Positions 1-10,464 of a stretch of DNA of 55,048 nt are shown piece by piece. The notes beneath the pieces were generated by a model, which did not search any database, was not told the DNA's origin, and saw nothing but the letters and a program-made list of their open reading frames with translations. This DNA comes from Fragilaria crotonensis (taxonomy: Eukaryota > Bacillariophyta > Fragilariophyceae > Fragilariales > Fragilariaceae). The DNA lies in NCBI GenBank assembly GCA_022925895.1, contig JAKSYS010000411.1, positions 1-55,048 of the forward strand. Reading direction: 5' to 3'. How positions within the stretch are numbered: the first letter of the stretch is position 1; the number at the start of each line of letters is the position of its first letter. The position numbers and the translations under genes are program-made.

Positions 1-261
1 GTAACACACAGTATGCACTCTTGTATCAACAATAGTACCAGTATCCCTCTCGGAAATGCTCGCGGTTTCTCGGATCTGTAAATTCGTCGAAAGAGATCTT
101 TACCGAGCAGCAAAAACAAGGACAACTGGACACCAGTTCACATCGTTTGCATCGACACCAACGCGTCGCAAGAGCATATCTTGGGGCACAAGGCACAACA
201 AACTCAATAGCACTACTTGCATTGACATCTGCCGTGTCAGACGCTGACTTTTGATAGAATT

Positions 262-1476
262 ATGAGTCTTTCTCTTGATGCACAATTGATTGAGTACGCC
301 AGATGTGGTAATCTCAACAGGGTTCATGAGCTCTTACACCAAGGGGCAGATGCAAATGCCAGAGATGAATACGGCAACACTCCTCTCATCTGTGCTAGCT
401 GGAATGGCCATTTCAATGTGGTTCGTATTTTCTTGAATGAAGACGGGGTCGATGTGAATGCCGAAGGAGAAAAGGGTTATACTGCTCTCATCGGTGCAAG
501 CTTGATGGGCCATGTCGAAGTCACTCGCGTTATACTAAATCACACCGGGGTGGATGTGAATGCCAAACAAGAAAGCGGCTACACAGCTCTCATCTGGGCA
601 AGCTTAAAGGGCCATTTGGGAGTCGTTGGCGCTTTGTTAAGTCGCGACGAGGTGGATGTCTATTGCACGAATGAACGAGGTGAAACAGCTTTTGATGTGG
701 CGCACGACCGTGGGAATCATGCTATTGCCGGTCTCGTGATGGATTACATAGAAGAAGAGATTCGTCGCGAGGAGCAGAGACTTCAAGAGGAGGAGGAAGA
801 GATTCGACGCCAGGAAGAAGAGCGGAATCTCCGCATTATTCGTGATTCAAGTTTAATCCTGAATGCCAAGCGTGGTCATCTCGACGAGGTTGTTGATCTC
901 TTGGGTAGAGGGGCGAATGTCAACGCACACGATGAATTTGGCCGGACAGCTCTATTCTGGGCAATCTATGAATCCCATGCGGATGTGCTTCGTGTTCTAT
1001 TGAATCACGGGAGGATGGAGGTGAATATCACGGATGCATTTGGCGACACACCACTAATCTGGGCAAGCTATTTTGGCCGTTTGGAAGTGGTGCATACTTT
1101 ATTGGAGTTCGAAGGCGTTGGTGTGAATATCAAGAATGTTTGTGGCGACACAGCTCTCATTGGCGCTAGCTACAAGGGACATATAGAAGTGGTCCGTGCT
1201 TTACTGAATCACCATGGGGTGGATGTGAATATCAAAGATAGATGGGGCAGGACAGCTCTCATCTTGGCAAGCGAAAACGGCAGGTTGGAAGTGGTTCGTT
1301 TTTTATTGAATCACAATAGAGTGGATGTGAGTATCGAGAATGATGCTGGCAACACAGCACTTGATGTTGCTCTCGCGAAGCGGAAGTATGATGTTGCACA
1401 CCTCTTGGAGGGGCACATGGCTTCGACACGTTTGTTGCGAGGAGCCACTCGTAACACTGTTGGCTTGCGAGGATGA
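262..1476 (+). CDS. Ankyrin-repeat protein
   Basis: The 404-residue ORF is built of about nine ankyrin repeats of roughly 34 residues, recognisable by recurring G-x-T-A/P-L-I-x-A-S, GH-x-x-V-V-R-x-L-L and G-V-D-V-N cores. Two repeat blocks (about residues 5-155 and 200-390) are separated by a highly charged Glu/Arg-rich segment (about 165-195) that should form a helix or coiled coil. No signal peptide or membrane segment is visible, so a cytosolic or nuclear protein-interaction role is likely; the partner is unknown. The start is the first ATG after an upstream stop. The last 15 residues depart from the repeat pattern, and repeat-like coding continues in other frames downstream, so the true protein may have been longer. 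Confidence 0.85.
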   Translation: MSLSLDAQLIEYARCGNLNRVHELLHQGADANARDEYGNTPLICASWNGHFNVVRIFLNEDGVDVNAEGEKGYTALIGASLMGHVEVTRVILNHTGVDVNAKQESGYTALIWASLKGHLGVVGALLSRDEVDVYCTNERGETAFDVAHDRGNHAIAGLVMDYIEEEIRREEQRLQEEEEEIRRQEEERNLRIIRDSSLILNAKRGHLDEVVDLLGRGANVNAHDEFGRTALFWAIYESHADVLRVLLNHGRMEVNITDAFGDTPLIWASYFGRLEVVHTLLEFEGVGVNIKNVCGDTALIGASYKGHIEVVRALLNHHGVDVNIKDRWGRTALILASENGRLEVVRFLLNHNRVDVSIENDAGNTALDVALAKRKYDVAHLLEGHMASTRLLRGATRNTVGLRG

Positions 1477-1661
1477 CATGAGGAATCTCCTCGAAGATGC
1501 GCACATGAAGGATGAGCGTGGCGACGCAGCTCTCATCCGGGTGAGCGATCATGACCATCAAGAGGCATGATGGCAGTCCAGCTCTCATAGAGGCAGGCGA
1601 GTTTGGCTGTGAAGTAGTCATTCGTATGTTATTGAAGCACAAAAGGGGTGCTTTTGAATGA
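1440..1661 (+). pseudogene. Decayed or frame-shifted ankyrin-repeat 3' end
   Basis: Directly after the ankyrin ORF, other frames keep repeat-like sequence: a stretch reading roughly M-K-D-E-R-G-D-A-A-L-I (about 1506-1540) and another reading G-S-P-A-L-I-E-A-G-E-F-G-C-E-V-V-I-R-M-L-L (about 1571-1635) that ends at a TGA near 1661. Both match the repeat core upstream. They are either extra repeats lost by frameshift or real C-terminal repeats obscured by indels in the sequence. Confidence 0.6.
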
Positions 1662-2585
1662 TCAAGCTTTCAGAAGAAATTGGCGGTACGTTATGCATTG
1701 AGTGCTATATTAAATCCGCCGCATTGATGATCCCTTGTCAAGAGCTTGAACGTCATCTAACACCGCATTTTGTACAATATTACCAGGCTCAAAAGAGATT
1801 CCGGCATCCAAACATTACTGACTTGTACGGCAACAGTGTACACGTCCATAGTACACACCAAGCACGTGAAGCTCTCCTTGAGAATGGTACCACGTCAATC
1901 GATACGTTATGGTCAAATGCAGACCCTACCAGGAGATGCGTACAACTTCATTGCAGACAGGGCAAAGAAAGAGGAGCGATCGCAAGTCGCAGCCACCACA
2001 GATGGTTCCGGTTTGAAATCAAAACGGAACGCCCATGTGGGTGAAAGGTAGAGGTCAGCCTTATATGGATTGGAGCGTGGATTTTTCATAGCCTGGTGGA
2101 GCCGCACTTATTTGCATGGTACTCACCTGATTCATGTACGCAAATATATCCATTGAAATGCTAAGGCGGCTGATTATGTTTTCGTTGTGAGTGCTTTGCA
2201 AGAGTCAACGCACAATTGTAGTTGGTCTCAGAGAATACCAAGGCACTGTTTGGCGGTACATCATTCCACGGCGACCGCTGCACTACTTGTACCTATAGTT
2301 CAATGTTCGACGACTGAAATGATATCTCTACTCTCTACGAGTAGTTTATCATTGGGTGCGTATTGACAATTGTTGACTACAGTAGAATGTACTCCAGTAC
2401 TTACTTCGTCCAATGATGACAAATGACACAGATAAAAATGATCAGCAGATGAAATGGAAACTTCGCCAGTACAAAGTACAAGTACCTGGTACTACCACCA
2501 ATGATTGCCAGCACTACCGGTAGTACTTGTACTTGTCCATGGAACGCCTGTCACATCCGCGTCACAAAAACACAACTAACAATCC
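1662..2585. other. Intergenic region, no supported gene
   Basis: Short ORFs here (for example 1658-2044 and 1770-2051) show no recognisable domain and overlap one another in several frames. From about 2340 the sequence becomes rich in GTAC and AGTACT words, the same spacer type seen at 6.4-6.8, 8.0-8.2, 33.1-33.3 and 44.5-44.6 kb. The MDP-1 promoter presumably lies in the last 200 bp. Confidence 0.5.
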
Positions 2586-3185
2586 ATGATGGCCATGCCG
2601 AAGATGAACAATGGAATCCTACGTCTCGTAGTGTTTGACCTCGACTACACAGTTTGGCAACCAGAAATGTACCAACTATACGGCAGTCCCCGACTTGTTC
2701 GAGCTCCAAGAGGCATGTGTCCGATTGTTCGTCAAGAGTCCATGACGTCCTCCGACGACATGATTTTGGTGGACAAGGAAAAGACACCGATTCGAGTCTT
2801 TGAGGGTGCCGCCTATGCGTTACAAGAAATTAATCGATTGAGGAATGATGGTCATAACATCCATGCGGCTGTAGCATCTCGAACCGATCAAGAGGAATGG
2901 GCCCATGTGTGCATGAAGCATTTGCAATTGCCGGACGGGACAACTCTGAGTGATTGTTTCCAAGATCGGATCGAAATCGATTGTATGCGGGACAAGACGC
3001 ATCACATACGGCGACTCGAGAAGAAAACTGGAATTCCTCTCCATGAAATGTGCTTTTTTGATAATGAACATTGGAATATTGAATGTGTTCGGAAGATTGG
3101 CGTTCTATCAATCTATACGCCGGATGGTATGACACGGAGTGCTTGGAAGGATGCTCTCAAAGCTTTTGGAATGCATGATTGGTAG
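2586..3185 (+). CDS. Magnesium-dependent phosphatase 1-like HAD phosphatase
   Basis: The 199-residue protein carries the HAD motifs in order: motif I F-D-L-D-Y-T (nucleophile D18, acid/base D20), motif II A-S-R-T near residue 100, a Lys in a D-K-T-H-H context (motif III) and motif IV F-F-D-N-E-x-x-N-I near residue 158. The D-L-D-Y-T-x-W form of motif I and A-S-R-T are typical of MDP-1 (eukaryotic acid phosphatase family), which acts on phosphotyrosine- or sugar-phosphate-type substrates; the substrate here cannot be told. MDP-1 is usually about 160-180 residues; an insert between motifs I and II explains the extra length. The gene is uninterrupted, and Met1, Met2, Met4 and Met7 are all possible starts. 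Confidence 0.88.
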   Translation: MMAMPKMNNGILRLVVFDLDYTVWQPEMYQLYGSPRLVRAPRGMCPIVRQESMTSSDDMILVDKEKTPIRVFEGAAYALQEINRLRNDGHNIHAAVASRTDQEEWAHVCMKHLQLPDGTTLSDCFQDRIEIDCMRDKTHHIRRLEKKTGIPLHEMCFFDNEHWNIECVRKIGVLSIYTPDGMTRSAWKDALKAFGMHDW

Positions 3186-3436
3186 CAAAGTATTTTATTG
3201 ATAGAGTACAATCTATCTTGGTTTGCTCAAATCATCGATCTGACGAATGCCGTTCTTGGTAGTCATGCCTTGTTGGAGCAAGTTTTTTTTGTAGTGCGGC
3301 ACGACTCGAGACCCGAGCGCTTCACATTTCATCATATCCAAGTTACATCTATAAGCCTATAAAGAGGAAAAATGGGATGAACCAAGATGCATAAACCGAC
3401 CTCCTCGTTTTATCAAGATGCCCTTCTGAGAATGGC

Positions 3437-6302
3437 TCAGCTCGTCACGTCGTATCTGCCAATTGTGTGGCTTATCGTACCTTCGCGCTCATCGCTGTCG
3501 TGGCCCAAGTTCGAACTTAAATCCTGCAAGTCGAGAGAGTCGAATCCTCGATTAAACTGAGAATTCTGAAAGGCCGCCATTTTGCGCTCTCGTTCCATTG
3601 CTTTTTGAACCGCATCCGCTTGTTCTTTTTTCTTCTTCTTTTTCTCTCGTTTGGAGAGCTGAAGGCCTTTTGCGTACTCTTCCGAAACCTTGCGACGGGC
3701 ACGAATCGGAAAAAAGATTAAACTAATCACTCCGATATCACTCCCAAATACAATCCAGCAGGTGAGCGCATACCGAGCTGTCGTGTCGTCTCTCACAGCC
3801 GCAACAAGTGGGACACCAATCAGCAAGAGTACTGCAGCGTAAAGCGCAGCAAAGAAACAAGAACGGCGTTGACCAAACTTATCTTCTCGGGTTCGATTGG
3901 TCGTGTACAAGATAACAATACGGATGAGGAGTGTCGCGTGGCAAAGCGCAAGCGATCCCACAAAGACCCAGAATGGAACATGTCCCGTCGCAGTGCAGAA
4001 CCCGACTGTATCAATCGTTATCATTCCAGTATTCGGGTCCACAACTTCGGAAACTGTCCAACGAGAATACTCCCTGGGACTCAACAACGTCCACAGGATG
4101 CACACAAGCGTATTAAACGAAACTGTCATGTACAACGGCCAAGCAGATCTGGGTTCGACATACGAATGTATGTGAGGATTCCACGCACGGCGTGATACAG
4201 GATAGGCAAGCCCAGCGACACTGCCCAGTTGGAGGCCCCACCCGATCGTGTAGAGGAAGGGTGTTATTTGACACCCGACGGTTGCCAAAGTCGAGCTGGA
4301 TCCTGTTCCAGCATCGAAGGACATGGTCATGAGGGATGTGGTGGATAACATTGCGCCGCCAGTCATTAGGAACATGTAAGTTCTGGAAGTCTTGACAATT
4401 TGGTCGTCCTTGTGGCGTAGAATCCATGCAAGCATCGAAAGTCCCACAGACCATGTGATACAGGCAAACATGAAGGCCATGGATAGTAAAGCTCTTGACA
4501 AGATGTTGTCGTCCGTCACTACGCATGCGGTCGCCCCTTTATCTTGATTTGTGGATGACCCTTCAGGACATGGAAGACAGGATGATCCGTTGGAAGGCGA
4601 ATATGTATCAACGTCACAAGCAAAGCATTTCGAAATCAATAGACTTGGTTCATCCTGGACCGCTTCCAGCGACACTGAGGCACCTGCTTCGCAGGTCTCT
4701 GATGCGGGAGAAGGGATTACTATTGTTGAATCAGCTTCGCTCGATGGCGAGATGCATTTGTTCTGTATCGAGTTGTTCAATTGGGCATCGGGTAGCCATT
4801 GTGTTCCAGCCGGGTCGCGTCCGCTATTCTGCATTTGGTTTGCTGGTATGTAGAAGGGGCCAAATAATGTGTCGACCTTCAAGACCGTCATATTGCTTCG
4901 CAAGTTCTCATACCCAGTCTCCGACGCAAAATCTTCGTCCACAGTTGGAGTATCCACATTTCTGTTGAACCATTGAATGTGCTTGGAGAACAGTGTCATG
5001 ATGGAATAGCTTATCAGCATATCATAGGTTCCTCGGTAGCCCAATTTCTGTTCCTGCTGGTTTAGGAAATCAGTACCAGATTGGAAAAAGTCATCCCCGT
5101 AGGAAAAAGGAAGGATGCCATTGCGCAGCCCCTTGGATGTAGGGCACCACATCGGGATTGTCCGTGGCCCACTTTTGCGTGGCCTGAGTCATCCACAGAC
5201 TGACTGGTCGACAACCATTTTCCCTCCATCGGTTCAGCAGAACATCGTCGCTCCCACTGGTACACACAAAAAATAGCTGGGAAAACGTCAGTCAGTGAGC
5301 CGGGTCCGCACACTGAATCTGCAAGGTCGATGAGATAATCGGCATCCATCGAATTGACGACAGTGTTGTTGTCGTCGTCCGCAAATGGATCAAATTTATA
5401 ATCCACAGTGTCGTTGAATCCATATTTGTGGGCCAGATCAGAAATTGCCTGACATGTGGATCGAAAGAAATCCGGTTCCGATTGATGAATAATTCGAACA
5501 GGCTGTCCCGACAGTCCTCTCTTGAGTTGTTGTTGTGACGACGATGCGTACAATCGCAACGCTTGTAGGGAGGGAGTTCCGTAGCGATTGCTGCTCACAT
5601 GAAAGCCAAAGACATAGGGATTGTCTGTCGTGTAAAAGTCCGTGGACCCACCTGTGCCACGAGGATGCGCTTGTATTCCAAGGCAATCTGTCGTTCGTGC
5701 GCTGCCACAAAAGTACAGGTGCCCATAATATAATGTGGATTGAGGGTATCAATCATGGATTTGAGAATTGTTTTGTGGTCTTGCCCTTCTTGGTCATTAT
5801 TATCGGCATCGGCAATGGATCCAGCGACAACCGCGACGAATCTAAATTGAACATAATGATCTTTCTTGGATCCTATTGCAGGTCCTCGACCATTGTTTTG
5901 AGAATTCAATAGCTCGACAGCCGTCGGAGCGCCATCTCTATGGTTGGAGCACTGAGGAGGCGTCACTTGAATCACAGTAATAAGAGGCGACGAGATCGAC
6001 ACATTCGACATTGAATCATTGTCATTTGTGTTATTGTAGGGTCCCACATCCCAAGCAATGCATGGGACTACAATAACAGATGGGTCCAGTGATGACATCT
6101 CCACGCTCGACAAATTACACGGCTTGAGATCATTGTAGGACAGAGACATTGAACTTGATTGCGCCAGCGTTGTTGTACTGCCACCGGTGTGCGATATCAG
6201 AGGTAGGGTCAGGGCGCAGGCAAGTACACGGAAAACATCGGCCAACAAAGTCGACTGCGATTGCCGTTGCTTTCTTCGTAATCTCTTGTTCACCATTGAC
6301 AA
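3437..6302 (-). CDS. Class C GPCR-like (GABA-B/metabotropic type) receptor, frameshifted
   Basis: Consecutive minus-strand frames give one receptor: an N-terminal signal-like segment and extracellular ligand-binding region (6302-5109), a Cys-rich linker (C-F-A-C-D...C-L-P-C-P, about 4560-4640), seven hydrophobic helices (about 4510-3700) and a Lys-rich cytoplasmic tail. This is the plan of family 3 GPCRs, which diatoms have in GABA-B-like form. The frame breaks at three points, each in a short homopolymer on the plus strand: A4 at 5634-5637, A6 at 5268-5273 and A5 at 5104-5108. Changing each run by one base joins V-G-P-R-T-F to Y-T-T-D-N-P-Y-V-F-G and restores continuous family-like sequence. 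Consensus errors are therefore likelier than introns or decay, though a recent pseudogene is possible. The ligand is unknown. Confidence 0.75.
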
Positions 6303-6379
6303 ATGCTAGAGTGATGATGAGTGGGTGAGCGTGTTTGTCCAAGTTGTGACTTTCGGGGATACTCGGACCTTTCACATTT

Positions 6380-6787
6380 CACACTGTGTCCGTCTTGACG
6401 AGGTACTGGTACAGTACATACAACGTACTGCCTGTTCTACCGGTAGTGCTCGAGAAGTTGAGTAGGTCATTGAGTCATAATGTCATAGTTTCATGCGTCA
6501 TCATTCATCATCATTCATCATGCTTCATGGCGTCATGCTGTCGCTGCGTTCTAGGCTTGGATGACCAGGTACCGGTACTTTACTCCGTGTACCATTCTGC
6601 ACGTAGGCATAAATGCATGTATGTGTTCCTACGATATGCATACAGATACGTACTACGTAGTACTTGTTTACTACCTGTAGTACTGGAGTACCAAAAGGCA
6701 ATGTACGGACGCACACTCAGTTAAGTACTGTAGTACAGTGTTCAGTGTACCGAGCAACATGTAGCTACAGTACTGTATCATAGATGC
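6380..6787. other. GTAC-rich intergenic spacer
   Basis: This spacer, downstream of an ATCATT-type short repeat near 6500-6525, contains many overlapping GTAC/AGTACT words (for example around 6400-6430, 6567-6590, 6648-6680 and 6724-6775). No supported gene is present. The ORF at 6386-6724 is an open frame in repetitive sequence. Confidence 0.5.
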
Positions 6788-8029
6788 TAGTGTCTAGCCT
6801 CCCGACGGGGTTAATTAACCCCAAATGGGGTTAATTAACCCCGTATTTGCACATCACAAAAATTGTTCGCTACTAGTTGCAAATCTTCCGTTGGACTAGA
6901 AACTTGGGCAGTGGCTCAAGGACCCCATGAATGTGCATGCCGTCAAAGCCCAGTATCTGCATATTGTTTTTCATCGAGAAACAATAGTTTTTCTGCATCA
7001 ATTTTCTTGACCCTCTGATTTTTTCCTGTCATTTCTGATTTAGAAAAGCAGTAGAAATAATACCCGATGCTACGTAAAACTCACTTTTCGGACACTCCTT
7101 TTGGCCTGCCGTTTGATTACGCTCATCTCAAATTCAACCAAAAGTAAGGTGACTATTGTGTGTCAAATACGTTGAAGTATTGTTTCTAAACATGAAACTT
7201 GTCTGCCGCTCAATATTTAAGCGACAGCAATCAATTAGAGAAAGACATCAAACCAGAAAAAAAAACGTAGAAGAATCGTGTAGAATGTATACCAAAGTCT
7301 ACGGAGGATGAGGTGGTTTCGGATCCCTCGGTTTTAGACCATTCTCATCTCATGATAGAAAAACTGATGTGATCATCATCTTCAGTATACCTTCAATGGT
7401 GATGAAGTACGCAGGATATTTCACCAGTTTGAAGAATTCACAAGTATAGGTTGATCGGAAAAAGGAACCCCAACGGACAATTTCCACACAGAAATCGTGT
7501 ATAAAGCGTTGGAAAAAAATTCTCTACTATGACAGATTTTGAATTAAGTGTCAGAATATGATTTCGCAGCGCTCGGCTTAAGGAGTGAGGATGCCAGATA
7601 CTTCGAAACGTTGTCGGTCATCGGTCACTCAGTAATGTTTTGTCAACGTCTCAATTTGTCTGTGCAGAGTTGAATGAATTTGGACTTCAAAAAAAAAAAA
7701 CTGTTTTGAAGGTACGTAGAACATCTACCACACTCGCACTTTTGCACACCTTTAGTCAGAGACTGATTGCGGATGAAAAAATCAAGTATCGCGCTTTTCT
7801 TTCACATCAGTGACTTCCACTGAAAATAAAGAAAAGGAAAATGGATCAAATGGATGCACTTAAGTATCGTCATCTTGTAACATAGATGACTGCAATTGGA
7901 GCACTTTTTTATGTGGTCCGTAGTATTAAATGTACAGAAAAGCGTCTTGCACACGTACGAAAATGACGGGGTTAATTAAGGCAATTGACGGGGTTAATTA
8001 ACCCCAAGGCTCCGGGAGGCTAGACACTA
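6788..8029. mobile_element. Non-autonomous terminal-inverted-repeat element
   Basis: The ends are inverted copies: TAGTGTCTAGCCTCCCG on the left (6788-6804) and its complement on the right (8013-8029). Each end is followed inward by the palindrome GGGGTTAATTAACCCC, in two copies at 6807-6822 and 6827-6842, one at 7990-8005 and a partial one at 7968-7979. The 5-bp word GATGC flanks both ends (6783-6787 and 8030-8034) and fits a target-site duplication. The 1.24-kb interior is AT-rich and has no credible ORF, so this is a MITE-like element mobilised in trans. The superfamily cannot be assigned from the ends alone. Confidence 0.8.
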
Positions 8030-8509
8030 GATGCAGCATCATGGTACAAGTACATGGTACATGTATCATGTATCATATCGTTCCATAATTTGTGAGTAAA
8101 GCATTACACTGCTTACTGGCAAGCATACATGTACCAGTACCACTAATTAGCATACCCGTATTCCCAACTGGGCTGTTCCGCACCTGTGGATTTAATTGGT
8201 GCAGCCGACCCACACGGATTCCACGGGTTCTGCACACACGACATACGGGACACTTTCATGCTCTGCGAGACTGCGAGTCATGTCGGCATATCGATCATTC
8301 ACGTTATATGCAGAGTTGCAACGTTGTAACCAGTCTATGTACGGAGTATCAATCCAGTAACTACCGTAGCTTGAAGTTCAAAATTCAGGTGTCGATTTAT
8401 TCGAGCACATGCTACCTCGCTTGAAGAACTAATTTGAAATGTGCTTTTAAACTGGCGGACAAAGGATCCAGACTGCCAGATGGCTTCGTGCATATCTAAT
8501 TAAAAATCG

Positions 8510-8840
8510 GAGAATTCGGTGTAGACGTACTAAGCATATAAGTGATTAGTATGGAGTCGATCCTCAAGTCGCAGAGTCATGCAAAGCTCGAGTTGGGCCC
8601 GGCGAATAAAAATTAATCCACAAGCAATGCACATAAACAAAGTATAAATACCATGTATCGCATCTGCCATTCTTCCTGCAGGCCTGGTTGGTTGACACTA
8701 TTTTTGTATCCAGTTTTCACGTCCTCAAAATCATACTTCTCAAATAAGAGACGGTGTACACAATATTCTGGTAATGGACTACATCGATGCAACATGAAAG
8801 TGCTCTTAACAATTACATGTGCTTGACGTCGGAGGAACGC
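8510..8840. repeat. Diverged spacer duplication, copy 1
   Basis: This stretch aligns with 10465-10820 through an ordered series of shared blocks: CGGAGAATTC, then GTCGCAGAGTC/ATGCAAAGCTCGAGTTGGGC versus GCGGAGTC/GTGCAAAATTCGAGTTGGGC, then ATTCTTCCTGC...CTGGTTGG, TTTTCACGT and GCTTGACGTC versus GGTTGACGTC. No gene is supported inside. In copy 1 it lies directly 5' of the first R-x-L repeat gene and so may include its promoter. Confidence 0.6.
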
Positions 8841-8986
8841 ATGGAACGGCTCACCTCATTCAAAAATTTCAATATGTACGCCAGAGTTCGATGCAGTGTC
8901 ACTCTGAAATCAGTCCCCCATTATTTCAGCAAAAAAAATTAAAATTTGTTTCCCTCCGCGAAGTGATCACGTTCTTCTCCTCTACC

Positions 8987-9339
8987 ATGAAGCTCATCCA
9001 TCTCTTCCTCATCTTAGGACTCTTCACCCAAGGTATCTTCGCAGCCGAGAACCAAATCCGGTCCCTGAAGGGAAAGGGGACAACCACGACAAAGCGGGCC
9101 GTGACCTGAAGGGAGCGCCAAAATCTCCCGGGCCGCCAAAGTCGCCAAAAGGCCCTTCGGACCGTGATTTGAAGGGAGCACAAAAGTCGCCAGGCCCGCC
9201 AAAGTCGCCAAAGGGCCCTTCGGGCCGTGACCTTAAGGGTGAACCGAAGTCCCCAGGGCCACCACAATCGCCAAAGGGTCCTGTGCGCCGGGTCCTCAAG
9301 GGAGCGCCAAAGCCGAAGAGCAAGGGCGCACCTAATTAA
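8987..9339 (+). CDS. Silaffin-like secreted R-x-L/Lys-Pro repeat protein, copy 1 (frameshifted)
   Basis: The start at 8987 is the Met that aligns with the paralogue at 14570; both begin M-K-L-I followed by a hydrophobic signal peptide ending near F/V-A-A-E-N. The first frame stops at 9109, but the next frame continues the repeat pattern to TAA at 9337-9339, and one extra G in the G4 run at 9076-9079 joins the two. The mature part is then about 90 residues: units of K-G-x-P-K-S-P-G-P-P-K-S-P-K-G-P-S each preceded by R-S-L, R-D-L or R-V-L, ending K-S-K-G-A-P-N. R-x-L is the processing site described for diatom silaffins, and K-x-x-K spacing is typical of silica-targeted proteins. Function in biosilica is an inference. 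5' and 3' flanks are also conserved with copy 2. Confidence 0.7.
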
Positions 9340-10464
9340 GTGGACTGGAATGAGTTTTCAAGTCCTCACCAATCAGGGAGTATCTTGTTGTCAACATCTA
9401 ATTGATGGAAGACTGTCGGTCGTCTTGATTGTTTAGTGCGTTGCATAAGTTATTATGTCCACACGTGTTCTGTGTTCTGTATCACTGGCATCTTTGTAGA
9501 TTTTTTGCTGATGATCGTACGACCATTTCTGCTACGGCGACCCATGATCACAATGGTTTGTTCGAACCACTCGTGAAATGATCATGTACCTAAATCATCC
9601 CATCGCATATCATCAGAATTCAACAGTAGTCGGAGTGTGTTGTAAGAGTACAAAGTACAAAAACCTGGACCTTAAATTTTGCACGCTACCGCTTTGCCTG
9701 TGTTGTGGACATTCTACCAAAACGTCTAGAGACACTGCGGTGTTCAGATACCATCCAGTAGATATGTACCTTCACGAGTATAATCATTACACCAACCTTT
9801 GCTTAATTTGCCTCACATTTTGCCTGGATGTTTCTGCAGTTCTTTAATGCTCTCATGCAACAAGCTGCATACATCGCTAGCCAATTTCGATTATACCCGG
9901 TTGTTATTTAGAAGTGTTCCGTGATGTCTTAGCACAATAGGTCCTGAACCCGAGGCTTAACAAATGCCCGCACATCACAGAACTCCCGCAAGGAGAATCG
10001 ATCTTCTCTCTTGCAGCTCAAGTGCAAGACGACACGTCTGCTCCATGTAGCTCTTTGTTTCGCATCTCCCACAACCTGAACCACGGAGTCTATGTACTCC
10101 GGATGATTGTAGTTTGCCACCGGTGGCCAGTCCCTGTCTGAATCTTCTGACAATTCACTTGCATGTCATCTTTCTTGCAACTCCATGTGGATCCAAATTG
10201 CGCTTGGAAAGGGTGCTCCCATCCAGTGGTATTTGGTTGCCAGATGAGATGTTGATATGCCTGCGGGAAAACGCCTCAGGTCATCTGAGGCAAAACCTCA
10301 TGTGTGCAAGGTCGTACACTATCTGTCTGCTCAGTTGTCGACGTCATGTTTTCGGTTGTGCACATGGCACCTGGATTGAACTTTGCGCTTCTGACTAGTG
10401 GACAGAGCTGCAGTGCCTGTAGTTCACCCGTAGATTCGAATTGGCGTCATAAGATATGGTTTCA
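9340..10464. other. Intergenic region with weak ORFs only
   Basis: The first 200 bp resemble the 3' flank of the second R-x-L gene (for example AATTAAGTGGA-TGGAATGAG just after the stop, and TTGCTGATGA further on), so the duplication included 3' UTR sequence. ORFs at 9578-9847 (plus) and 9929-10153 (minus) have no recognisable family. The second, rich in charged residues, could be a fragment of an unknown gene. Confidence 0.4.

Noticed and set aside
1..261. Gene at the left edge (ORF 56-247 and its antisense)
   Set aside because: No recognisable motif; more likely the 5' flank of the ankyrin gene.
1658..2051. Small ORFs 1658-2044 and 1770-2051 as genes
   Set aside because: Overlapping frames, no recognisable domain and no supporting context.
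3437..6302. Introns explaining the frame changes in the receptor
   Set aside because: The frames meet with no missing residues and no room for an intron; single homopolymer changes join them exactly.
8092..8424. 110-codon ORF as a gene
   Set aside because: It starts at GTG, shows no domain or signal and lies in repeat-flanked spacer.
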